Source: Clostridiales bacterium
Lineage (GTDB): Bacteria > Bacillota > Clostridia > Oscillospirales > Oscillospiraceae
DNA length: 8,442 nt
Reading direction: 5' to 3'
Assembly (NCBI GenBank): GCA_004553545.1
Contig: SFLD01000059.1
Span: 1 to 8,442, forward strand
The notes beneath the pieces were generated by a model. That model searched no databases. It saw only the letters and a program-made list of their open reading frames with translations, and was not told the DNA's origin. Below, piece after piece: positions 1-4,636 of the stretch. The position numbers were made by a program, and so were the translations under genes. The first letter of the stretch is position 1. Every line of letters starts with the position of its first letter.

Positions 1-170
1 GCCGTTTCCGCTCCCGAAAAACTCCGAAGGACTTTCCGGCGAGCAATGATGGGCTCTGGCGAGGAAGAGGACGACGGTGGGCTGACGCCCACCTAGGACT
101 GAGACGTAAGTCCAGCGCCTATCAGGGCCGCCGGAAAGCGCGTCTGCCCTTGCCAGCCGAGGGTAGAAAT
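1..170 (+). ncRNA. Candidate structured non-coding RNA, 5' end outside window
   Basis: No plausible protein is coded here, but the DNA folds well. A 10-bp perfect stem joins 32-41 (CTTTCCGGCG) to 129-138. Inside it, GCTCT/GGCG (53-61) pairs with CGCC (116-119) and AGGGC (124-128) around a 4-nt bulge. Nested within are a perfect 7-bp hairpin with a TGAC loop (76-93) and a 5-bp hairpin, GGACT/AGTCC (96-113). The loop of the latter (102-107, AGACGT) can pair with 140-145 (GCGTCT), which would make a pseudoknot across the long stem. A terminator with a T-run on this strand follows directly. The folding is seen in the sequence; that it is transcribed as an RNA is inference. I could not match it to RNase P, tmRNA, SRP RNA or 6S RNA. 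The clostridial raiA RNA class is a possible identity by size and complexity only, not by a remembered consensus. It could also be a long leader or 3' UTR. Confidence 0.5.
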
Positions 171-171
171 G

Positions 172-212
172 AAAAAAGGCACCTCGGAAGTTTTCCTTCC
201 GGGGTGCTGTTT
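172..212. terminator. Bidirectional intrinsic terminator between the RNA candidate and the XRE gene
   Basis: A 13-bp stem (178-190 with 196-208, loop about TTTTC, G-U pairs allowed) is flanked by A6 on the left (172-177) and GTTTT on the right (209-213). Read on the minus strand the stem is followed by six Ts, so it ends the XRE transcript, whose stop codon lies at 213-215. Read on the plus strand it is followed by a shorter T-run, so it could also end transcription arriving from 1-170. This convergent arrangement is part of the reason to think 1-170 is transcribed rightward. Confidence 0.8.
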
Positions 213-533
213 TCACATTTCCGGTTCGCAGTGATCCACCAGCACCTCAATGAGCCGCCGGTCATGGTCCGGCAGCCGGGCGATCCGCTCCGCCAGGGAC
301 TGAAAGTCCCGCTCCGAGCCCTGTCCGGTGAGCAGATAGTCAGCGCTGACCTGCAGCAGCTCGCTGAGCCGGACCAGGTTGTCGATGCGGATGGCCTTGT
401 TGCCCCGCTCCAGGTTAGAGACCATCTGGATAGAGACGTCCATCCATCCCGCCAGCTGTTCCTGGGTGTACCCCAGCTGCTTCCGCCGGGCCTGGATACG
501 TCCGCCCATGGCCCGCAAGTCCACACTGCCCAT
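213..533 (-). CDS. XRE/Cro-CI family helix-turn-helix transcriptional regulator
   Basis: This 106-residue protein carries a single HTH_3 (XRE) domain at about residues 10-70. The first helix holds RRKQLGYTQEQLA. The helix-turn-helix spans roughly 24-44 and includes the family signature VSNLERG at 38-44, followed by the usual DNLVRLSELLQVSADYLLTG tail of the domain. Residues 71-106 form a short charged helix, probably for dimerisation; there is no sensor or peptidase domain. The start at 533 is chosen because AGGAGG lies 6-7 nt upstream; an in-frame ATG at residue 9 is less well placed. The gene is divergent from the frameshifted membrane-protein gene. Two ATCTA(T/A)AGAT boxes in the shared intergenic region suggest that it represses that promoter and perhaps its own. 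The domain assignment is secure; the target is inference. Confidence 0.88.
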   Translation of the reverse strand: MGSVDLRAMGGRIQARRKQLGYTQEQLAGWMDVSIQMVSNLERGNKAIRIDNLVRLSELLQVSADYLLTGQGSERDFQSLAERIARLPDHDRRLIEVLVDHCEPEM

Positions 534-594
534 ATCCTGCCTCCTGATTCGTCTTTGGGATTTATTTTATGAGCCTATGGGTGAAAAAATAAGC

Positions 595-625
595 ATCTAT
601 AGATTGACTAACTTAATCTAAAGAT
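595..625. promoter_or_regulatory. Twin operator-like boxes, probable XRE binding sites
   Basis: ATCTATAGAT (595-604, a perfect palindrome) and ATCTAAAGAT (616-625, palindromic except for its two central bases) differ at one position. They start 21 bp apart, two helical turns, so bound dimers would sit on the same face. The first touches the -35 hexamer and the second fills the end of the spacer of the rightward promoter, so occupancy would block RNA polymerase. The position between a small XRE gene and its divergent neighbour is typical of autoregulated repressor pairs. The boxes are seen; the binding protein is inferred from location. Confidence 0.55.
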
Positions 626-632
626 GTATAAT
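604..632 (+). promoter_or_regulatory. Near-consensus sigma-A promoter for the gene at 699
   Basis: The -35 TTGACT (604-609) and -10 TATAAT (627-632) are separated by exactly 17 bp; only the last base of the -35 differs from consensus. Transcription should begin near 639, leaving a leader of about 60 nt before the ribosome binding site. An ATG at 624 lies inside this promoter and therefore cannot be the start of the downstream gene. Confidence 0.85.
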
Positions 633-698
633 CAAGGAAATACGACCGGAAACTTCGCCATGAGGGGAAGCCCGGCGGGAACGATGGAGGAAACGTAC

Positions 699-1348
699 AT
701 GGAAGAGAATCGCAGTCTGGAACCAGAGACCTTGGGGCCGGCCGCCCCTGGGGAGGAGAACGCTCCGGCCGCAGGCGCGCCGGAGAAGAGGAAGCTGCCG
801 GGAAAGAAGCTGGTGATCCTGGCGGCGGCAGCCTTGGCGGTGATCGCCGCGGCAGCGCGTCCTCGGTGGCCAAGCGCTACTGCAAGGTCATATTCGAGGA
901 CCAGAAGACCGTGGTGGCCCTGACGGTGTATGACTGGAAGCAGTACCAGATCCGGAGCAATGACTATGAGGACGAGGAGGAGTACTTTGAGTATGCCAGC
1001 GACCGCTGGGATGAGGACATCCGATCCTGGAACGACTTCTATCAGGTCAGAAACGCCGGTATGAAGGAGGATATGGAGGACATCTACGGCGACTATCGGC
1101 TGACAGTGGAGGCGACCAAGAGCCGGGACCTCTCCGTCAAGAGGCTGCTGAGCGACCAGGACTACTGGCTGGGCGCCCTGGAGGACTGCGGTGCCTTTGA
1201 CCGGGACAGCGTCACGGCGGCCCAACAAGTCACGGTAAAGGTGAAGATCAAGGGCGAGGAGGACACGGACCGGGTCACCTACAAGGTCACGCTGGTGAAG
1301 GCGGGCGGTGGCTGGAAGGTCCTGGACTACGAGGGCGATTACGACTGA
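699..1348 (+). pseudogene. Membrane-anchored extracytoplasmic protein gene with an apparent one-base frameshift
   Basis: I do not recognise a named family. The start at 699 follows GGAGG with 8-nt spacing. The first part reads a hydrophilic, Pro/Ala/Glu-rich cytoplasmic stretch of about 32 residues, a KRKLPGKK basic stop, and a single Ala-rich membrane segment (LVILAAAALAVIAAAA). Reading then slips: near 850-860 the original frame runs into an Arg-rich tail ending at 923. A frame one base back continues smoothly as ASSVAKRYCKVIFEDQ to the stop at 1346-1348. Adding one G in the GCGGCAGCG run would restore an open frame of about 216 residues. The second half is acidic and Tyr-rich and ends in TYKVTLVKAGGGWKVLDYEG, reminiscent of NTF2-like secreted domains, but this is a weak resemblance. 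There is no ribosome binding site before the GTG at 866, so two separate genes is unlikely. It may be a true mutation or a sequence error. Confidence 0.72.
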
Positions 1349-1369
1349 GCCCTGACAGAAAGCGAATGG

Positions 1370-1420
1370 AACAGCGCCCCCGGAAGCTGATGCTTCCGGG
1401 GGCGCTGTTTTACGTTTTTT
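1370..1420 (+). terminator. Strong intrinsic terminator after the frameshifted gene
   Basis: A perfect 18-bp stem (1370-1387 with 1392-1409) has a TGAT loop and is followed by GTTTTACG and T6 (1415-1420). It lies 21 bp after the stop at 1348. The leftward side has no T-run, so the convergent gene at 1427-2239 could use the hairpin only poorly. Confidence 0.92.
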
Positions 1421-1426
1421 GGGGCC

Positions 1427-2239
1427 TTACTCCTCCGGCAGCCTGGGGGGCTGGGGGATGGGGTTGGTCTCCCTCGCGGTGTCGTAGTAGGAGGCCTGGG
1501 CGACGGTGAAGGCCGGGAGGTAGAGCAGGGCCACCGCCAGGTGGAAGAGGTCAAAGACCGCCGTCTGGCCCAGGGGAGAGAGGGGGATGGCGGGCAGGCT
1601 CAGGGTCCAGTTCAGGCCGTAGGTCCGGGCATAGGCCGGGAGGAGGTAGACCAGGTCCTGGTAGATGGCCGGCAGCCGGGAGAGGAGGATCCAGGGCAGG
1701 AAGCGGAGGTCCATGGCAAAGAGCTGGCGCTTGTAGCCGTAGGCGTGGATGCGGGCGCGGCGCATGGCCTCCACAGGCCCGATGCCCGGGTCCTCGCAGA
1801 GCTCGAAGAGGGCGAAGCGGTAGACGTAGAAGAAATAGATCCCCGGCAGGACCATCAGCGTGAGGCCGGAGCCCACGATCAGGAGCTGCAGCAGGAGCAC
1901 CGCGATGCAGCGTCCGGCGAAGGAGAAGCCGTCTCCCAGGGTGGCGTACTCTGCCCGCTGGCCCCGCCAGACGGCCAGACCGTAGAGCAGCGTCCCCACG
2001 AGAAGAAGCTGCACCAGAAGGTTCGAGAGCACCACGGCAAAGAGGGAGGGCAGGTCCTCCAGGAGGGGCGTGTCCCCGCCCAGGAGCTGCACGCCCACGG
2101 ACACCAGGTCGATGACCGTGACGAGCCCTAAGTACAGGGCGAAAAAGCGCCGGGGCGGCACCTGGGCGGAGCCGAGACAGTCCCGGACCTCCCGCAGCCG
2201 CTGCCGCCGGTCAATGGGGATGGGGTGGAATTCAGGCAT
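1427..2239 (-). CDS. DUF975-like integral membrane protein
   Basis: This 270-residue protein has several hydrophobic segments (about residues 33-55, 65-92, 108-140, a later amphipathic/hydrophobic stretch near 170-195, and 230-250). The most telling part is LPGIYFFYVYRFALFELCED, followed by an acidic-to-basic helix EAMRRARIHAYGYKRQLFAMDL. This matches the pattern of the DUF975 family (PGI...Y..a.fil.d.p.....EAi..Sr....g.k..lF...l), common in Clostridia and of unknown function. The length is normal for the family. The start at 2239 is chosen because AAGGAGG lies 4 nt upstream; the frame stays open further upstream but there reads only repeat-derived sequence. No convincing promoter was seen; a TATGCT (2291-2296, minus) has no matching -35. 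The gene is convergent with the frameshifted gene and stands alone. Function cannot be inferred from context. Confidence 0.82.
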   Translation of the reverse strand: MPEFHPIPIDRRQRLREVRDCLGSAQVPPRRFFALYLGLVTVIDLVSVGVQLLGGDTPLLEDLPSLFAVVLSNLLVQLLLVGTLLYGLAVWRGQRAEYATLGDGFSFAGRCIAVLLLQLLIVGSGLTLMVLPGIYFFYVYRFALFELCEDPGIGPVEAMRRARIHAYGYKRQLFAMDLRFLPWILLSRLPAIYQDLVYLLPAYARTYGLNWTLSLPAIPLSPLGQTAVFDLFHLAVALLYLPAFTVAQASYYDTARETNPIPQPPRLPEE

Positions 2240-2344
2240 GGGGCCTCCTTCTGCCGCCGCAGGGCGGGATGGTTTGAATATCCCCAGTGTAGCATACTTT
2301 AAAAGGCGGCGCAAGAGGGGGGAGGAAGGGGGGCGGGGATCAGG

Positions 2345-2406
2345 AATTGAGAATAGAGAATGGATAATTGATAATTGAGAATCGAGAGTAATTGTGAATT
2401 GAGAAT
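2345..2406. repeat. AT-rich decamer repeat tract (AATTGAGAAT)
   Basis: Three exact copies of AATTGAGAAT begin at 2345, 2373 and 2397, with degenerate copies (AGAGAATGG, ATAATTGATAATTGA) between. The tract is AT-rich inside very GC-rich flanks. It resembles dispersed intergenic repeats of gut Clostridia; its function is unknown. Confidence 0.7.
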
Positions 2407-2477
2407 GGGGAGTTTGGTCGGCGGAGGCCCTGCCTTGGGTACGGCGGCCCGGTGCAGAGACTTCCGGTGTTCCGGTA

Positions 2478-2688
2478 GGGGCGGGGCTCTGTCCCCGCCC
2501 GCTGCCCGGGGGCGACGAAGGTTTTGTAGGGGCCGACCTATGTGTCGGCCCGGACACGTTCCGTCGCGGGACCCATCCGCGGGCGGACACATAGGTCCGC
2601 CCCTACGCGGGGCGGGGAGGTATTCCGGAACCAACGGGAATTGGCGCAAAAACGGACCATGCCAGCGGGGTGGGACAGAGCCCGCCCC
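2478..2688. repeat. Nested inverted-repeat, MITE-like palindromic element
   Basis: The outer arms 2478-2502 and 2665-2688 are inverted copies of each other with a few mismatches; each carries the CTCTGTCCC core or its complement. The inner arms 2526-2551 and 2581-2606 match in 24 of 26 positions as inverted copies. Each inner arm is itself a hairpin: GGCCGAC/GTCGGCC at 2531-2550 and GGGCGGAC/GTCCGCCC at 2581-2602. The two differences between inner arms fall at positions that pair with each other inside each hairpin (C:G in one, G:C in the other), so both small hairpins remain perfect. No transposase is encoded. No clear target-site duplication was found, so mobility is inference. Confidence 0.65.
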
Positions 2689-2715
2689 CTGCAGGGGGAG
2701 CAGGAGTGGACCAGC

Positions 2716-2737
2716 GGCGGGGTGAGGTCACCCCGCC
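2716..2737. repeat. GC-rich perfect hairpin in repeat block
   Basis: GGCGGGGTGA and TCACCCCGCC form a perfect 10-bp inverted repeat around two Gs, so in practice 9 bp with a 4-nt loop. It is followed by CTACGGG rather than a T-run, so it is not an intrinsic terminator. The CTACGG tail also follows other hairpins in this block, which suggests one repeat family. Confidence 0.6.
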
Positions 2738-2753
2738 CTACGGGTGCAACGCT

Positions 2754-2800
2754 GGTGGTGCCCAGCAAAGGGCCGATGTAGGCATCGGCCCCTACGGAGA
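2754..2800. repeat. Direct repeat copy 1, hairpin plus CTACGGAGA tail
   Basis: This 47-bp unit matches 2994-3040 at about 39 of 47 positions by eye. It contains a perfect 9-bp hairpin with GGGCCGATG at 2770-2778, loop TAGG, and CATCGGCCC at 2783-2791. The tail is CTACGGAGA. Confidence 0.65.
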
Positions 2801-2920
2801 AAAGGGTAAGTTCCCGCAAATACCCGGGGTAGCGGCGCACAGCGGAGCGTTTGCGGCGCGGGTGCGAGGGATGGGAGGGAAACAGAGCAGAGATCATCCC
2901 AAAAGGGGTCATCAACCTCG

Positions 2921-2980
2921 GACAATCCCTCAGTCGCCCTCCGGGCGACAGCTCCCTTTGCACAAGGGAGCCTTTGGGGA
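2921..2980. repeat. Double-hairpin intergenic repeat element
   Basis: Two perfect hairpins sit back to back: GTCGCCC/GGGCGAC (2933-2949, loop TCC) and GCTCCCTT/AAGGGAGC (2951-2971, loop TGCAC). They are preceded by CAATCCCTCA and followed by CTTTGGGGA. I recall closely similar CCCTCAGTC...GCTCCCTT...AAGGGAGCC elements scattered between genes in gut Clostridia. The structure is seen; the family recollection is from general knowledge and its role is unknown. Confidence 0.65.
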
Positions 2981-2985
2981 CGGAA

Positions 2986-3040
2986 GCACCGCAGGCGGTG
3001 CGCAGCAGCGGGCCGATGTGGTTATCGGCCTCTACGGAGA
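2986..3040. repeat. Direct repeat copy 2 with extra leading hairpin
   Basis: Bases 2994-3040 are the second copy of the 47-bp unit at 2754-2800. The hairpin arms GGCCGAT (3011-3017) and ATCGGCC (3024-3030) are kept although the loop has changed. An added 7-bp hairpin, GCACCGC/GCGGTGC (2986-3001), overlaps its left end. Changes concentrated in loops rather than stems hint that the fold matters. Confidence 0.6.
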
Positions 3041-3090
3041 CGGGGGGCGGCACGCCGGGTCGTCGTGCCCTACGGGGGCGGAGAGCGGTC

Positions 3091-3118
3091 GTTTCTGGGG
3101 AAACTGTGAAACTTTCCC
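3091..3118. promoter_or_regulatory. Overlapping inverted repeats upstream of the rnf promoter
   Basis: GTTTC (3091-3095) pairs with GAAAC (3100-3104), and GGGAAA (3098-3103) pairs with TTTCCC (3113-3118). These lie about 65 bp before the -35 box, between the repeat block and the AT-rich promoter region. This could be an operator for a regulator of rnf, or chance. It does not resemble the Rex consensus well enough to name. Confidence 0.3.
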
Positions 3119-3133
3119 GAAGCATCGCCGTTC

Positions 3134-3168
3134 AAAATCCGCCAAAAAGACGGAATTTGTGCAAAAAA
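3134..3168. promoter_or_regulatory. Phased A-tracts, probable curved DNA or UP element
   Basis: A4 (3134-3137), A5 (3144-3148), AATTT (3154-3158) and A6 (3163-3168) have centres about 10 bp apart, in phase with the helix. They end 14 bp before the -35 hexamer. Phased A-tracts are known to bend DNA and can aid RNA polymerase alpha-subunit contact. This suits a highly expressed operon, but the effect here is inference. Confidence 0.5.
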
Positions 3169-3182
3169 CCGGAGAGTTTCGC

Positions 3183-3211
3183 TGGACTTTTCCTGCCCGG
3201 TGGTGTACAAT
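3183..3211 (+). promoter_or_regulatory. Predicted sigma-A promoter of the rnf operon
   Basis: The -35 TGGACT (3183-3188, 4 of 6 matches) and -10 TACAAT (3206-3211, 5 of 6) are spaced 17 bp apart. Transcription would start near 3218, giving a leader of about 50 nt. It is the best match in the AT-rich stretch before rnfC. It also shows that the in-frame GTG at 3200 cannot be the rnfC start. Confidence 0.6.
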
Positions 3212-3225
3212 AAGGCGCAGTATGC

Positions 3226-3241
3226 GATAGCGTCAGCTATC
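3226..3241 (+). promoter_or_regulatory. 5' leader hairpin of the rnf mRNA
   Basis: GATAGC and GCTATC form a perfect 6-bp stem with a GTCA loop, starting about 8 nt from the predicted transcript 5' end and 16 nt before the ribosome binding site. Such 5' hairpins often protect mRNA from decay; alternatively it is an operator palindrome just downstream of the start site. Confidence 0.4.
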
Positions 3242-3268
3242 AATGGAGAAAAAATTGAGGTGAAGACA

Positions 3269-4633
3269 ATGGCACAAGCGTTCTTTGGCGGCGTTCATCC
3301 CAATGACATGAAAGCCGCGACCAATGAAAAGGCCATCGAGCAGCTGGCGCCCCCGGCTGAGGTGGTCATCCCCATGTCGATGCACTTTGGCGCACCCTGC
3401 ACCCCGCTGGTGAAAGCCGACGACCTGGTGAAGGTGGGCCAAAAGATCGGCGAGACCCGCGGACTGGGAGCCCCCATCCATGCCAGCGTTTCCGGCAAGG
3501 TGAAGGCCGTGGAGCCCCGTCCCTACAACATGGGCGGCAACATGATGGCCGTGGTCATCGAAAACGACTTCCAGGATACCCTCAGCGAGGAAGTCCAGGC
3601 CCCCGCAGACCCTGACGCCCTCAGCGTCGAGGAGATGGTGGAGATCGTCAAGAACGCCGGCATCGTCGGCATGGGCGGCGCCACCTTCCCCACCCACGTG
3701 AAGATCTCCGGCGGCATCGGCAAGGTGGATACCGTCATCATCAACGGCGCCGAGTGCGAGCCCTACATCACCGGCGACCACCGCACCATGCTGGAGCGGC
3801 CCGAGCAGATCATCGGCGGCGCCACCTATCTCGCCAAGATGTTCGGCGTGGACAAGGTCGTCATCGGCGTGGAGGACAACAAGCAGAACGGCATCGATGC
3901 CCTGAACGCCTGCATCAAGGAAAAGAACGCCCCCGTGGTGGTGGAGCCCCTGCACTGCCGCTACCCCCAGGGCGGTGAGAAGCAGCTCTGCCAGGCCATC
4001 ACCGGCAAGCAGGTGCCCCCCGGCGGCCTGCCCAGCAACATCGGCTGCGCCGTCTTCAACATCAACACCACCTGCGCCATCTTCCGTGCCATCACCACCG
4101 GCATGCCCGTGGTCAAGAAGATCGTCACCGTCTCCGGCAGCGGCGTGGTGGAGCCCAAGAACATCGAATGTCCCATCGGCACCCCCGTCGCCCGCCTCTT
4201 CGACGCCTGCGGCGGCCTGAAGGACGGCACCTATAAGCTCATCATGGGCGGCCCGATGATGGGCATGGCCCAGTACACCGCGGACGTTCCCGTGGGCAAG
4301 GGCACCGGCGCCATGCTGGCTTTCTGCGAGGACGAGGAGAAGACCGTCGAGAACCCCCAGTGCATCCGCTGCGGCCGCTGCGTGGAGGCCTGCCCCATGC
4401 ACCTGGAGCCCCTGATGCTCTATCAGTACGCCGAGAAGGGCATGCTGGATGAGCTCAACGACGCCCACATCATGGACTGCATGGAGTGCGGCGCCTGCGC
4501 TTACGCCTGCCCCGCCCGGATGCACCTGACCCACATGTTCAAGGTGGGCAAGCAGAAACTCAAGGATAAGATGGCCGCCGACAAGGCGGCTGCCGAGGCA
4601 GCCAAGGCCGCCGCGGAGAAGAAGGAGGCGTAA
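3269..4633 (+). CDS. rnfC: Rnf electron transport complex subunit RnfC
   Basis: RnfC is the peripheral subunit that delivers electrons to NAD+; it is related to the NuoF/Nqo1 flavoprotein of complex I. This 454-residue copy has a barrel-sandwich, lipoyl-like region at about 35-100. The NuoF-like core follows, with GMGGATFPT at 134-142 and NGAECEPY at 159-166, the FMN/NADH-binding signatures. Two [4Fe-4S] motifs come next: CIRCGRCVEACP (C365, C368, C371, C375) and CMECGACAYACP (C404, C407, C410, C414). The C-terminus is a Lys/Ala/Glu-rich tail of about 25 residues. The start at 3269 follows GAGGTGA with 5-nt spacing; the frame upstream runs through the promoter. It is the first gene of the operon, and rnfD begins 3 bp after its stop. 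All expected cofactor residues are present. Confidence 0.96.
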   Translation: MAQAFFGGVHPNDMKAATNEKAIEQLAPPAEVVIPMSMHFGAPCTPLVKADDLVKVGQKIGETRGLGAPIHASVSGKVKAVEPRPYNMGGNMMAVVIENDFQDTLSEEVQAPADPDALSVEEMVEIVKNAGIVGMGGATFPTHVKISGGIGKVDTVIINGAECEPYITGDHRTMLERPEQIIGGATYLAKMFGVDKVVIGVEDNKQNGIDALNACIKEKNAPVVVEPLHCRYPQGGEKQLCQAITGKQVPPGGLPSNIGCAVFNINTTCAIFRAITTGMPVVKKIVTVSGSGVVEPKNIECPIGTPVARLFDACGGLKDGTYKLIMGGPMMGMAQYTADVPVGKGTGAMLAFCEDEEKTVENPQCIRCGRCVEACPMHLEPLMLYQYAEKGMLDELNDAHIMDCMECGACAYACPARMHLTHMFKVGKQKLKDKMAADKAAAEAAKAAAEKKEA

Positions 4634-4636
4634 GGC

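Larger units (their letters stand above)
2240..3182. other. Long repeat-rich intergenic region without supported genes
   Basis: About 940 bases between the DUF975-like gene and the rnf promoter. Open frames exist on both strands but lack ribosome binding sites, and their translations are low-complexity Arg/Pro/Gly text produced by palindromic repeats. The contents, in order, are an AT-rich decamer tract, a nested inverted-repeat element, isolated GC-rich hairpins, two diverged copies of a direct repeat, a double-hairpin element, and an AT-rich stretch with phased A-tracts. No tRNA or CRISPR array was seen. Confidence 0.8.

Noticed and set aside
1..170. RNase P RNA, tmRNA, SRP RNA or cobalamin riboswitch
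   Set aside because: I looked for the conserved cores (for example GAGGAAAGTCC of RNase P, the tmRNA ends, the riboswitch GCCACTG box) and did not find them. A short GGAAAGTCC on the minus strand lacks the rest of the RNase P context.
624..698. Upstream ATG starts (624, 660) for the frameshifted gene
   Set aside because: 624 lies within the promoter spacer and upstream of the expected transcript start; 660 has no ribosome binding site. The ATG at 699 has GGAGG at 8 nt.
850..866. Programmed ribosomal frameshifting in the gene at 699-1348
   Set aside because: There is no slippery heptamer or stimulatory Shine-Dalgarno at the switch point. A one-base deletion or sequence error explains it more simply.
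1541..2131. Plus-strand open frame antisense to the DUF975-like gene
   Set aside because: The translation is Gln/Glu/Gly-rich without hydrophobic core, while the opposite strand encodes a clear membrane protein with a ribosome binding site.
2478..3040. Possible CRISPR array because of repeated palindromic units
   Set aside because: The units differ in length, spacing and orientation, there are no uniform spacers, and no cas genes are present.
3098..3118. Rex redox-repressor site upstream of rnf
   Set aside because: A TTGTGA-N-TCACAA-type palindrome is not present; GGGAAA-N9-TTTCCC is a different inverted repeat.
2538..3125. Minus-strand open frame of about 195 codons in the repeat block
   Set aside because: It reads through palindromic repeats, which give recurrent VGADxxxGP-like text. 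There is no ribosome binding site or promoter, and the composition does not look like a protein.
3200..3268. Earlier GTG start for rnfC at 3200
   Set aside because: It overlaps the predicted -35/-10 promoter and lacks a ribosome binding site. The ATG at 3269 has GAGGTGA, and MAQAFFGGVHP fits the usual RnfC N-terminus.
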